Positions 11,299 to 24,077 are shown, counted from the first letter of the stretch. The stretch is 64,000 nt of DNA from Nematostella vectensis (GCF_932526225.1 NC_064040.1:14050856-14114855), one strand, 5' to 3'. A program made the numbers and translations. Notes: a model not told the origin generated them from the letters alone.

Positions 11299-14200
11299 TC
11301 ACTGAATCACTAGGTCAAACATCTCAACTTCTTCAAATTCAGTGGCAATGTGATGCATCTCATTCTGTATATAAAATGAAAGATGAATTGTCTTGTGTCA
11401 GACTGCCTATATCAATAGTATATGGAGCTCAATGCAAAATAAGATATCTATTTTAGTGGTGATGCAAATACTGTATATGAAATATTTACATCACCCTTTG
11501 AAATGCTGACTCCAGAATTAATCTTTGCTTTTTAAACAATATTTTGAAAACTACCCTATGAAATTGTTATATTTCTACTGTAAAGTTCCAAGAAATTACT
11601 AGTTGGTAGTTCCTGGAGGGTAAATAACAATATTTCTGATGCCTACTGTCATTTTGTAAAGTTCTGCACAGTTTAAAATAAAATATTGTGGAAATCATTT
11701 GGGTTATCAAATGTAAGTAATACTGACCTCATTTTTCACAGGTTTTGGCTTCTTCTTCTTCTGTTTCTTTGCAGGTTTCTCAAGGGGAACATCAAAGAGT
11801 CGTAACTGCAGCTTTCTCTTTCCAGGAGAAGTAGAAGACAGAGATGTCACAGAAAGTGTGCTCCCCGTTGGAGAAGCTATTGAGGATGCTACCACAGGGT
11901 TGGACGATGTCACGATAGGGGAGAATGTTAGTGGAGACTCCATAGCTGTGCCAAATCCAAAGAGTGAATCATTTGATTTGCCATTTGAGTTATCTGAGTT
12001 GCTTGGGGTAGAATGTTCTTGTGTGAAGACGGCAGGGGAGAGTACCCTTTTAAGCATCTGCTGTGGACGGATAGCTGACAGCGGTATATTTATGTTCAAT
12101 AAGTTATGAGTGTCAGTTACCATGGGTGACATTGGAACCCTAGCTTGGATGGTTTCTTGCATGTTTGGATCTGATTCAACCTCCGAATCAGCATCGTACG
12201 GGTCTGCAGGGCCTTTTATTGGGGTAGTTTTGTGTGATGAATTCTGTTTCACCGCATTTTCCTTGCCCTAAAAAGAAAAATCCAATGCATTAAAAAAAAT
12301 GATAAATGCCAAACCCATGTGGTACTATGTAGTTAATAAAACCCTGGAAAGCAAAAAAAAATAAATTGCTTTGGCCACAGGTAGCCCAGGCAATAGTTTG
12401 GAAGCTTGCTTGTAGCTTGGAATCAGCTGTTCCGAGAGGTAAAACAAGTGGATTTAAGTAGCAAGTATATTTTGTTAAGAAAACCAACCCTTATCCTGTA
12501 TTAGACATAAATTTGACAACAACAAGATGTGTTCTAAGTTTAAAGGTAATTTTATTGACAAGATTTAAAAAAAAATGCTACAAAATGCTACTTAAATGCA
12601 TTTGTTTTAACTCTCAGAACAGCCGATTCCAAGCTATGAACACGCTTCAAAACCAATGCCAGCTACCTGTGCTCTGGCATGATGTGGTGGAACTTTATGT
12701 TAAGGGTGTACTGACATCTGTTGCTAAGGAAAATATGGAATATAGCATAAAAGCCTTGTAGAAAGTCATAAGGGTCTGATATTTGCAAAGTTGACCACCA
12801 CAAGTGTGCTGACTTTTATGATGACGTTACCCCGTAACGTCATAATGTGACGTCATAGATACAGATAAAAGCAAATATTTCAAGTAAAATTGCTCGAAAA
12901 CAGATATTGAATAGGTTTTATATATCTTGAGGGATGGCCACATTAAGCCAAGCATGTGTTTTAGAAATGATTGAGTAATTGTTTTTTTATGATTTTTCAC
13001 AGGTCCTGAAATCCACATTGTTTTATATAATTTGGGTTTCTGTTAGATTAACGCTAAATCCATGCTTGGCTGTATGAAGGAGAATTTAGTAAAAAGGAAT
13101 ACAGAAAAAATTTTGCGTTTTGAAATAACTGAGCGACAAAAAGCTTTTTGTTAGAAAACGCAGAACCGGAAGTGAAACAAAGCCCGCGCATGCTCATTCG
13201 GTCTACTCAGACTCAGAAATATCACATTATGAAATTGAAATGAAGTTTAAAAACAAATTCCAATAGTGTTTCGTGGTATTTACACTTCAAAGGAACGTCA
13301 TGTCATGATAAAAATTGAAAACGTTTTTTAAAATTCTGATACAGCGCGCGCTACTTTGAAATAAAATTTTCAGTGCGTGCGCGAGCGTTCGGTGTTTGCA
13401 GCGCGCGCAGGTAGTGAAAATTGAAAACTTTGGCTTAAAAAAGGTTGGCTTGACTAAATCTTTGCTGAATCTTCGTTTTTACAAAATATTGGAAATATCA
13501 TCACCCGAAAAGGCTGAGATCAACTTAAAGTCAATTTTTGGGGACTTGAAACGCATATTTTTATTTCTTTTACTTCAGGAAAGCTTGGAATGACGAATTC
13601 CGTGTTATGTATATGCGCGCGCTCAACGTCGTAGCAACGTCTTTACTGAGCAATACTAATGTCAGTACACCCTTAACGGTTATGTTAAATAGTAAAGTTA
13701 TGATTTTGTTTTGCTCTGTCTACAGGAATGGAACAACACATCTAGCACAATTACACTATTTAAACATAGGTATATATTATAAAATAGTAAATTTGTTTCT
13801 TCATTTTGCTATGTTTAGAAATAGAGAAAACAATTCTAACCCAAAGTAACACAATTACATATTACAGATACCACAAAGCGTTTGACGACGCAGGAAAACT
13901 AATTCTACTTACCAAGCGAGTTCGTGATAATCTTCTAGCGACTTCTTGGGTTTCCGACAATTTCCCCGAGTCTGATTCGGTATCTGTGACTGGTCAAAAC
14001 AATAAAAAAACAAAGTCAAATCTATGCAAAACATTAATAAAAATCTATATCGAATATTTGTTCAATTAATCCACAAGGGGTCATTTTCCTCAGGTTTTTC
14101 TGGTTATCATTTTTGGCTAGAAACAAGAAATGTTTCGTTTTTTTCCCTCTTGAAAGTTTTGCTTTCAGGAGCAAGTTCGAAAACTTCCCATTGCCTCATA

Positions 14201-14519
14201 AATACCAACAGATATCAACCAAAATAAACCAGAGAATAAGCTTTCTTAGAGTCTATGACATTTTTTCAACGGGATAGGTTAAAAGTTGCAAATTTTCTGA
14301 TGAATCAGCAACGAACAAAAGATCGACCGAAAATATGCTTCGATTCTTGAGACGGAAAACCTACATATTATCACCACTATAATCCACAAAAACTCTACCT
14401 TGGTCTTTTAAATCTTTCTTTCTTGAGTTTCTGGTTCTCCTCGTTGTTTTTGGCATACCTGTAAGCGATAATTACAGACAAACTTTAAATAAACACTAAC
14501 CAAAACCTTCAGTCGCCAT
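11299..14519 (-). CDS. CDCA5: Sororin (CDCA5), cohesin-protecting factor
   Basis: Five-exon model: 14501-14519, 14399-14458, 13913-13989, 11728-12267, 11299-11364; 253 aa, against 252 aa in human. Every junction keeps the frame. Diagnostic parts in the expected order: a basic RRTR-type N-terminus, a KEN box (residues 54-56) for APC/C-dependent destruction, several SP sites for mitotic kinases, an FGF motif (155-157) that in known sororins binds Pds5, a lysine-rich patch, and the C-terminal sororin domain ending EFEEVEMFDLVIQ. Known sororin protects cohesin on replicated chromatin against Wapl in the nucleus. The first intron is only 42 nt; if it is not an intron, translation could begin at the Met at 14456 in exon 2 (MPKTTRRTRNS), giving about 246 aa. 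The short last exon supplies only the C-terminal 21 residues. Confidence 0.9.
12268..13912 (-). other. Large sororin intron
   Basis: Intron 3 of the sororin model, 1645 nt. AT rich, with no coding signal that I can support. Around 12822-12856 there is a short inverted pair (TGACGTTACCCCGTAACGTCA). Confidence 0.6.
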
Positions 14520-15336
14520 GTTTTTTGTTCGAATCAACCGCGTTTTGTTAGTGCGCACGTCAGCTGCGCAGGTGGTGTCCAGTACCGCGCGGCAAAAAGG
14601 TTTTCCTTCTTCAAGTTTGCGCTCCACGGGGTACGGAAAAACCTGGAAAATGCGCAATTCGAGATAGATAAAGAAGACACGATTTCTTACAATGGCCATC
14701 AGTTCTTTGTATTCCGGAATGTTTTCAAAACACAAATAACGTGAGGTCGAAATGCACATACCAAGATTTTGGTTTTTTAAGATATTTTTACCTTGATCAT
14801 CCTATTTATGGGCTCAGGGAAGATAAGCTCAAGTTTCAATGACACTTTAGGGCCATAGCAGGGGGTGAGGCACTGGGGGCACGTGCCCCTCCCCCCATTT
14901 TCAAAAATTATAAGGAAATAACCAGTATGGGTGTGGCTGTGCCCCCGAAGATTTTCTTATGTTTCTGTTTTGTGCCCCCCCCCCCCCCCCAATCTTTTGA
15001 GGCCTGCTACGGCTCTGCACTTTTATAAAAAGTCGCATTTGATACTTTGTTTGCTATAACCCACTAAGCACTTATAGATAACTTTTCCCGCCTTATTAGA
15101 TGTAAAATGGGCTTATTTGAAGCGTTATGTCATGTTTTTTTCGGTCAATACAATACAATACTTTATTCACATTTCCATTTGGTACAAGATATAATTTCGA
15201 CAAAGGAAATGCCTAGCATCTAAATAAACCAATTGGTTTTCTAGTTAGATACTAGTCCTGTTTTATATAAATTTGTATGTAGGACATCTACTTTACTTTA
15301 ATATACACATACTCACAAAAACAAAATAAAGCTTAC
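14520..15336. other. Spacer with two repeat fragments
   Basis: Upstream flank of sororin. Contains the best copy of the dispersed GGGCCGTAGC-type element (14865-15020) and, at about 15140-15240, a stretch with ATACAATACAATACTTTATTC that resembles the 3' tail of a non-LTR retrotransposon read on the minus strand. Confidence 0.5.
14850..15020. mobile_element. Non-autonomous element with GGGCCRTAGC ends
   Basis: Starts GGGCCATAGCAGGGGGTGAG and ends AGGCCTGCTACGGCTCTG. The two ends are inverted copies over about 13-15 bp. The core carries CAAAAATTATAAGG, ACCAGTATGGGTGTGGCTGT and a long C-run, all shared with other copies in the window. Confidence 0.65.
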
Positions 15337-15562
15337 CTAAAGTGCGACTGATTTCTGACAGTACATTTGATTCGATAATAAATATTGTTTTACTTTTTGG
15401 GAAATCACAATGTCTATCTTTGATTTCTTTTTCTAGTTGTTTCCAAGAACCAACAGCCAGAGCTGAGGTAGTTTTTTTTTGCCGATATTGTCCTGAAGCG
15501 TGCTTTGTAAAAGTTGTCTTTTGCGGCATATCTGGTGTTATATGTGTGGACATCGCTGGCAT
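15337..15562 (-). CDS. Putative coding exon, unknown
   Basis: Open frame starting at MPAMSTHITPDMPQ and ending at a good donor, TTTAG|GTAAGC, after about 75 codons. The translation is of ordinary composition (includes SWKQLEKEIKDRH and KTIFIIESNVLSEI) and I do not recognise it. It lies about 0.8 kb upstream of sororin on the same strand, and its end phase (1) is compatible with sororin exon 2, so it could be an alternative 5' exon. That match has a one-in-three chance of being accidental. No other exon of a separate gene was found. Confidence 0.3.
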
Positions 15563-16638
15563 AAAGAAAGTGGTTGTCAAATATTTTTGGGAGCAATTTT
15601 TTATGCCAGTTACGAGAAAACTTAAGTAATTGTTAGGTGAAAATATTATTAAGTAAAGGAGGAGCACTGTCTGTATGTTTGCCGGTCATGTCGCCTCGGG
15701 GTACTAGCGGGATTAAACAGCGTAACTTGGCCGGGTTTTCTTATCGAACACGAAGAGCACGTGTCAAACAAGGCGCATTTCAGCCAAATCAGAGGGAAAT
15801 TCGTGTTTTTTTTTTACCAGACTTTAGCCTTTCTGCCGCCTCTGCTTGGCAAGCGCTTGCGTGATCTCGAAAGCGCGACAAATTGTTCGAGCTCCCTAGG
15901 CTACTTTCCGGCGTTTTTGTTTTATATTTGCTTTTTGTTTACCGCCAAATATAAGAAAAAAGCGCTGGATCATAAAATTTCTAATATGACACGGGGAAAT
16001 CACTTATTTTTAGAGGCATCAAGTAACGCGGAATCCCTCAACTGCTCAAACGTTAGTAATAATCTGAATAAATACACATCACAAAGCAATGAGAGTTTAT
16101 TGTGACCTTTATTCTAGGATATAAACAATTATAGGACAATTACAGGAGGTGATCAATCGTGAAAATATTCGAGCTAGTTACTGGGATTACTGGAGACTGA
16201 CTTAGAGGTTGGTAAGCCTGTGGGGAAAAAATAAGATCCCCATCCCCCTCCTAGGTTCTTTTCAGGACCTTGCCGTCATCAGAGTTGTTTTCAATACCAA
16301 ACCCCCAAAGGCTGAAAAAGAGGTTATAAAGTCAGGCAAAGATTTGCCATTGACCTTGGCTTAATGATCTTGTTGTCAGAGGAACAGCAGACGCGGGTTG
16401 AAGAATTCTCGAACTGTGAGTGGAGCGTGATCGACCTCGAAATGTGTTGACATCCCAGGACTCTGATACACTTTGACTCATTGCCCCTATTTTATCTCAA
16501 TAACGAGGTATAATAGCGTCTCATCTTTTGTATAAGTCAATAACCCCTTCCATAACCTTGATATAATTATCATCCTTGGGTTTAACACTTATGATGATGT
16601 GAGATGGCATACGGGGTTTTTTATAATGATTGGCTTAT
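15563..16638. other. Spacer before foldback element
   Basis: No gene supported. Plus-strand frames at 15637-16105 have no recognisable domain or splice context. Ordinary AT-rich sequence. Confidence 0.5.
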
Positions 16639-19374
16639 TACGGAAGCCCATGAGGGCCACTCAAGGTTTTCGTTAACAACATCTCACCTTTCGGACACGA
16701 CTTTGAACTATTTGCGTCACGACAACTGACTTTGAGTGTCACGACAAAGCACTATTTGATTATCGCTTAAAACATTGCAGGTTTAGTTCACCATATCGCA
16801 CTTTGTGTCTCAAAACATCGCACTTTGTGTCTTAAAAAACTCATCATTTTGCCTTTGCTTAAAACATTTCAGTATATCGTTCACGACATTCAACTTTGTG
16901 CTTATAACATAGCACTATTTGTTTATTGCATAAAATATTTGACTTTGTGCTTTATAACATGGGACTTTGTGTCTTAAAAAATCTCGCGGTTTGCCGAATG
17001 CGCAAATCATTTCAGGTTTTGTCTATAGCATAAAATATTCAACTTTTTGTCTTAAAAATCTCGCGATTTTCCGAATGCGCTAATCATTCCAGTTTTTGTC
17101 TGTGCATTAAATACACATTAATAAATACACACGATTGGATGTTTGGGCTTGCGTCATGGCACATTATGCAAATCGCCAACAACATCTGACTCTTGGCGTC
17201 ACGACATAAGACAATTTCAAAACATCGCACTTTAAATCTCATAATATGGCACTTTTTCGCTTATAACATCGCACTTTTTGCGTGTATGACTTAGAATATC
17301 GCTTTTAACATCGCACTTTTTGCGTGTATGACTTAGAATATCGCTTTTAACATCGCACTATTTGCGTGTATGACTTATCGCGCTTTGTGCTTATAACACC
17401 GCACCTTTACGTATTTTATACAGTTTAAGCTGATGAAACACGAGACCAACTTGACACGCCACCAAAACCTCATACTCGAAGACCCATCGGTCTGAGCGGT
17501 AAGGGTCTCGTTACCTTCGTGAATTTTTCTCCGTCTAGGAAAGGAAAGGAAGCACTGGATTCTCGAGTATGACAATAGCCTTGTGGTAGTTTGTTAAAAT
17601 AAAGCTTCCAGATGGGTTGTAGGAATTGAAAACTATCTATTTTCCATATGGTACTAAACGCATGTCGCTTGTTTCTTGACATACCCACACCCACAACTCC
17701 ATACCCACCCCCACGACTCCATACCCACACCCACGACTCCATACCCACACCCACGACTCCATACCCACACCCACGACTATGTATGATGTTTTAAGTGGCG
17801 TAGTGTTTCCTCAGCTAAAACTGTATAAAATAAGTAAAGGTGCGGTGTTATAAGCACAAAGCGCGATATTCTAAGTCATACACGCAAATACTGCGATGTT
17901 AAAAGCGATATTTTAAGTCATACACGCAAAAAGTGCGATGTTATAAGCGAAAAAGTGCCATATTATGAGATATAATGTGCGATGTTTTGAAGCAAATTGT
18001 CTTATGTCGTGACGCCAAGAGTCAGATGTTGTTGTCCAATCGTGTGTGATAGTCACATGTCATTGTGCAAAAAGTCCAATGTCGTAACGCAAAAAGTGCG
18101 ATCTCGTGAAGCACAGCACAAAGTGCGTTTGCAAAAAGTGAGTTTTTTCTACATAGACCAGCACGCTTTGCGAATAGACTAGAAACGTAATTGCGAAATC
18201 CTGAGCTTAAATTGATATATATAAGTAAATATAAATATTAAATCAAGATTATAAGCCATAAAGCTCAATGAAATAAATAGCATTGTTGATAAGACAAAGT
18301 AAAAGGTTCAGCATTGCGACCCATTGTGAGTCGTTGCCATAGATATTATGGAATGCTGTAAATGATTGTCAAAAAAGTTAGATATTATTAGCATTAAATC
18401 GATGAGCCGCCCCGTGATTTATCGTTTGGAGGAGAGGCTTCCGATGTAGAGTTATCATTGGGGCCGTAGTCCCGCAAGGCGAGCTAGAGGTACCTGCATC
18501 TGTAGAACACTGAATAAAGCTCGAGCGAGCACTCAACCAGTTCAGCCTTTGATCCCGTATCGCTAAGGCTTCTTTTCCTCGGCCTATCCTGAAGTTCTGC
18601 TTAATTTTTAGTCCTTGTAGGTAGCTCACAGGTCATTCGTATAGAATCCAGTTATTTGAAAATTCTCTTCAAATTTGTGAAATGAAGTTCTAAATCACAA
18701 AGTTAAATATTTTATGCATAGACCAAACAAAACTGAAATTATTTGGCTATTCGGCAAATCGCGATATGTTATAAAAACACAAAGTTAATTATTTTATGCA
18801 ATAAACAAAAACTGAAATGATTTGCGCATTCGGCAAATCGCGATATTTTTAAGACATTTTTTAAGACACAAAGTACCATGTTATGAAGCACAAAGTTAAA
18901 TATTTAATGCACAGACAAAAACTGGAATGATTTGCGCATTCGGAAAATCGCGAGATTTTTAAGACACAAAGTTGAATATTTTATGCAATAGACAAAACCT
19001 GAAATGATTTGCGCATTCGGCAAATCGCGAGATTTTTTAAGACACAAAGTCCCATGTTATAAAGCACAAAGTCAAATATTTTATGCAATAGACAAATAGT
19101 GCTATGTTATAAGCACAAAGTTGAATGTCGTGAACGATATACTGAAATGTTTTAAGCAAAGGCAAAATGATGAGTTTTTAAGACACAAAGTGCGATGTTT
19201 TGAGACACAAAGTGCGATATGGTGAACTAAACCTGCAATGTTTTAAGCGATAATCAAATAGTGCTTTGTCGTGACACTCAAAGTCAGTTGTCGTGACGCA
19301 AATAGTTCAAAGTCGTGACAGAAAGGTGAGATGTTGTTAACGAAAATCTTGAGTGGCCCTCATGGGCTTCCGTA
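16639..19374. mobile_element. 2.7-kb foldback element with sub-repeats
   Basis: Starts TACGGAAGCCCATGAGGGCC and ends with its exact reverse complement. GCTTAT flanks both sides (16633-16638 and 19375-19380), a candidate 6-bp target duplication. The left arm (to about 17430) and right arm (from about 17815) are long inverted copies built of many degenerate short units such as ATCGCACTTTGTGTCTT. The right arm has about 500 bp (roughly 18150-18650) with no partner in the left arm. The central loop carries a 20-bp minisatellite. No transposase frame is visible. The element ends 266 bp upstream of the neurexin-like start codon. Confidence 0.85.
17678..17778. repeat. 20-bp minisatellite in foldback loop
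   Basis: About five copies of a unit containing ACCCACACCCACGACTCCAT, located in the unpaired centre of the foldback element. Confidence 0.9.
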
Positions 19375-19640
19375 GCTTATGTTGACGTGATATTATGATG
19401 TGATAGGATAGTTTTACCAACTGTACAGGATGTGACGTGTAACCCCTGGTCATGTGAAAACAGCAGGTCGCATCCGGCATCTGTCAGCAATCGGACTTCT
19501 CTTGATCCACTGAAGAAAATTATCCAGTAGCCTTGCAATCGGCTCCGTAAACAACGGAGTCTCAACTGCTCTTGAACTATTCTTTTGCTCAGCTGATGAA
19601 GTAATAGGCTAGGTAGTGTCAACAGAACAACAAGTACGGC

Positions 19641-22600
19641 ATGGGCGATAACGGTTTGTGGAGAGTGCTACCATTATTGTGCGTTGTTTGTCTTGCTTCT
19701 GTGGACTGCCGTTCGAGAGCTCCACGCGTTTCCTTTGTAGATCCCAAATCGTCATTTGCGCAACATCAGCAGTGGCGGGCTTCGTCTAATGGAACTCTAA
19801 CATTCTCGTTTAAGACTTTTCTAAAAGACGCGTTGTTGATTTATCAAGATGATGGCGTTATGGACTATTTTAATCTCGAACTTAAAGTAGGTCGACTTTT
19901 ATTGAATATTCGGACCGGTAGGAAAACATCGCAAGTCACTTTAGGTAACCAACTAAACGACCTCTCATGGCACCAAGTTTCTATTCACGTAGAACATGTC
20001 AAGATAGGCCTTACACTGGACGATCATACCAGAGTGGTAAAGATCCCAAGAAAAAATCTGGCATTAAAGAACAATCCATCCCGTTATTTGTACTTTGGAG
20101 GCCTCCCGCGATCGCTTAGCATATCAACGTTATCATTTCCTGCGGTGGTGTTTGCGAAAAGGTTCACTGGTTGTATTAAAGATGTAGAGATACAGATTGG
20201 AAATGGTGTCCAGGAGGAACTGAGGCTGGTTGAATCTAAGGGTCGTGTTAGAGGCTGTAGGAACGCGTGTAGAAGTAATCCCTGTCAAAACGGGGGACGG
20301 TGCATCAATAAGATCTGGAGCTCGGCGTGTGACTGCTCTGGAACTGGTTTTTATGGAAATCAGTGCACGGAAGGTGAGAGTAAGGCTAGCTAGAGGGGGA
20401 GGGTGGTATATCAAAATACATGTCGGAAAAAGCGACAATACGCGCGGATCATCAGTATTGTAATACTACTACTGCTATTGTAATATTGCTACTCGGAACT
20501 CGAATTTGTACCCGGGGGAACTTTTGGTACTCTGGTACATGTGTACATATATGGAGAAGTCTTGCGGATCACCAAGAATAATCAAAACGCAAAAAAAATA
20601 ATGAAAACATGATGATTTTTTAAGCTGGTAAAACTAAATAACTTATTCTGCCTGTCGAGCAAGGGAAGTGGGAGGCTGCGTTATCCCTTAAAGGGACGGT
20701 CCAACCGTAAACATCATCCATCAAACCAATAGTATAGCCACAAGGCACGAATAAGCCAAGGTAGAACTTTTGATATCTAATACTCCTTAAAGAAATATTT
20801 ATCCCGCACTGCCTGTGGTAACATTAGCTTTTTTTTTTGTTTTTTTTTAAGTGTCTGGAGGGCTTCATCTATTTGCGTTGGTTTTCCGGTCTGCGATTCA
20901 ATCCGATTTGCGGCAAAATTATCCATCTGTCAGATGGTGCAATGTGTTGGATGTGTGAACACGGTTTGGGGGTTGAGCGTGCTCGTAATTTTACTTCAGT
21001 TTTCAATTTTCATTTTTATGTTTTATGTCATAATGAACTCATGAAGTTAAATTTCAAATTTACCGGCGCTTATTATTTGGCGACCTCGGCGTTCGGGCCT
21101 TTCAGTTGCAGACCAAACCCTTTTGATGGAAAAGGTTGACTTTAATTCTGGCGCGAAATAGCCGCTCTAGGAGAGACTTTCATTAAGTTGGGTAGATAGA
21201 AAAAACATAGATATCAAGTAAAAAACATTGCCTTATTTGGAAGATGCGCGTAACTCAACTCCAGGAAAAGCCTTTTTTTATCTATTTATGGGTACGGGAC
21301 ATTGCATTTATGGTTGTCCATCATTTTTCTCCTGCGCAGAGCTTTCTTGTGTCTCTCGTTTCCTTTACTCCACATTGATGTGTGGAGAAAAAGAAACGAG
21401 CGACACCGAAAGCTCTTCGTAGGAGGGTAGTTCATCATAGGCGATGTGTTATACATTTATTCGCGATTGCTATTACGTCTATGGTCGGTAAATTACATTT
21501 CATGAATGATGTCCTTGGTCCCCGAGTATGTCAGCTTGAGCGCGGTGTTAATTCAATCAGAGCCCTGAAGGGGAAAAGAGGGAACCGGGATTCGCCATTT
21601 TTTAAGACCAGGCGTCATTCACACTTTGTTTAATCGGTGCAGGCCCATGGCTAGAATTTTATGAGTTTGACCAAAAATATCTTCTCCTAGCAGTGGTTCC
21701 AAATTCTCATTCATTTGAGGGGACCCTCCTCGAGGGGAGGGGGGGGGGGTATTTCGAACTCCTGGTGCAGCCTGGCGATGGGCCTGGTGGACCCCGCGTT
21801 TATTTTGTCTTCAGGGACTAGTGGTATTTAGCTCAGGGAATTTGTGGTCTAGGCAACTGCGTAAGAAACGCAGTTGCTTCTGTTTACCGTAATTGCTCTT
21901 AAGTAAAGCACCTCAAATAAGCGCCTTACCTAAAAGTGTTGCACTTTATAAACTCCGATGACAAAAGGGGACTGTACGTTCGAAGGAAAGTAACGAAAAC
22001 TGACAGCAACTAGCCACAAAAAGTTGTAATCGAAAGCTTGTTTTGCCATGTATTAGTAATTTGAAAACTTTTATCCTTGCTCGTTACAAAAAAGCGCTTT
22101 TTATTAGATATCTCAAAGTGTGACTGACTCCCTTTGTTTCGCCTCAGAACCCCCGCGCCTGTCCATGACCGCGTCTGATTACGTCATTCACGATATGTCC
22201 CAAGAGGCCACAGCGACTTTCTACGATCACGTGGTCATCGACTTCAGGGCCACAAGCTCTGATGGCATCATCCTACAGACGAGCTTCGCGAGCGATTTCC
22301 TGCTGGTGGAGCTTCACCGTGGAGTCCTAGTTATGCAACTGGACATCGGAGCAGGAATGCTGAAGCTGAGCATTGGCGAGAAATTGTCTGACGCGCGCTG
22401 GCATCGGGCGGAGATCAAACGCGCTAGGCGTAATGTTAAACTCACTCTGGATGAGCGTTTGAAAGTTGATGGAACTTGCCCACCGAGTTTAACAGCATTT
22501 AACATGCAGGGAGGGGAGGGAAGGGTTTATATTGGTGGCGTCTCAGACCCAACCAGGAGTAAGAACTCTGTAAGTAGGAAGAATTTCGAAGGATGCATAA

Positions 22601-23466
22601 GGAAATTGGTTTTCAACTTCAACGAATATGTTGGAAAAGTGAAAGCAAGGCACGCTTCTTTAAAAAATGTCGGAAAAGTTTCGTTGTCGTGTCCAACACC
22701 AACAACGACGTCATCACTTGAGACCACAATGACCACATCATTTTCTACTGAGGAACCATTGAAACCTTCCGAAGCTCCTACGCCTATTGAAACACAGGTA
22801 ATGACGTCGGTGAAACAAGAAAGCACCACAGGTAGCCCAGTAACGGAAGAGGTCGAAGTTACAATTCCTCTGAGAAAATGCCCTTGGAGTAGTAACAAGG
22901 ACTGCGACCGTGAAAGGAATAGCGTCAAGGAAATTTCGACAACTCGCCGCCCTCGTAAGTCCACTCACAGACCGAAAAAACCCACCCGACGTCCCCGAAA
23001 AAATAGCCCTCGGACACGGAAACCTACCCGCCGCCCAAGAAAGAATACCCATAAGTCCCGCAGAACCAGAAAAACAACACCTCAACCGACCACTCAATAC
23101 TACTCAACGTCACATGATCCGATGACGTCACAATCAAAGAAGACAGCATGCGGTGACAATGGGTGTACTACAGAGGAGACAATGGATACGATGGGATTTA
23201 TCATCCCTCCCACCCCTACTGGGGGACATAACGTCACATCGGATAAGCCTGTGATGGCAGCGTCGGGGGGGCCTGGGGACAAAAGTAACATTGGGACTGT
23301 GATCGGGCTCGTGGTGGCTTTTCTTTGCCTCGTGGGAGCATGTGCGTTTGTCTCGAGGCATTTCAACAAGAAACGACACAGCCAGAGACAGGAACTTCTT
23401 GAAGACATCAATGATAACCTTACGATGCCTGATGGCAAGAGTGGGAAAGACGAGTTTCTTGTCTGA
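19641..23466 (+). CDS. Neurexin-like LamG-EGF-LamG receptor
   Basis: Model: exon 1 19641-20373, exon 2 22148-23466, 683 aa, phase-1 intron (GAAG|GTGAGA ... CCTCAG). Signal peptide to about residue 23; laminin-G domain about 28-205; one EGF-like module about 209-243 (CRSNPCQNGGRC then CDCSGTGFYGNQC); second laminin-G domain about 250-430; a Thr/Ser-rich stretch; a strongly basic Thr-Pro-Arg-Lys stalk (repeats of TRRPRK); one membrane segment (about 626-646); and a 37-residue cytoplasmic tail ending DEFLV. LNS-EGF-LNS is the repeat unit of alpha-neurexins, of which there are three in bilaterian proteins and one here. The C-terminal F-L-V fits a class II PDZ ligand, like the EYYV of neurexins. 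A synaptic or cell-adhesion role is inference; CNTNAP-like or other LamG receptors remain possible. Confidence 0.88.
20374..22147 (+). other. Intron of the neurexin-like gene
   Basis: 1774-nt intron with GTGAGA donor and CCTCAG acceptor. Contains short simple runs and a G-run near 21740-21750. Open frames inside (20837-21139, 21228-21633) show no domain and were not accepted. Confidence 0.7.
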
Positions 23467-24077
23467 GGACTTGTAACAATTGTTATGGGTTTTGTTAGGG
23501 AAGGGTATGAAAAAGGGGAGTATATCGGTGAAAACAGGTAACGATGGAACGAGGAACTTTAAAACATTAGTCGCAAAAGGATTATATTCCCGCAAGCTTT
23601 TTGTGCAAAAGGTCTCATCCTCATTTGCTTTCCAGTTTCACCTTAATTCTTTTCCTCGACGTTTGGTTCTATTTTAAGTGTAAAAATGACAAGGGGTATT
23701 TAATGCTTTCTTTTTTTGATTCTATTAAGCTACCTGGCCCACGGAAATGGTAACTTCGGGCTGTAGCAGTTTGACATCTGCATTCACTGAAGAATGTTTA
23801 CAGAATACTCAAAATCATGGTAATGATAGATCCTTTCTTTACCCCGTCTACCCTCACTGGCGGCCAAAAAAATTGGCCATTTCTTATTAAGTAATGTTCA
23901 AATGTGCACAACCCCCGTCAACCAATCCCGGGTACGTGTCTGCATTGTTCATTCATTCTGTTGTCTGTTACGTCTTGATGGAAATATGGGAATCATGCAT
24001 TTTATTAAGGGATAAATATCACTGGGGTTACTACAATCAATTGTATGGGTACACTAAGTGTCATGATTACTTTTGGG

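Noticed and set aside
15761-16105. 114-codon plus-strand frame
   Set aside because: No domain, no splice partners, composition like spacer.
22527-23595. Several minus-strand frames over exon 2 of the neurexin-like gene
   Set aside because: Shadows of the plus-strand coding exon, which has clear domains and good splice phase.
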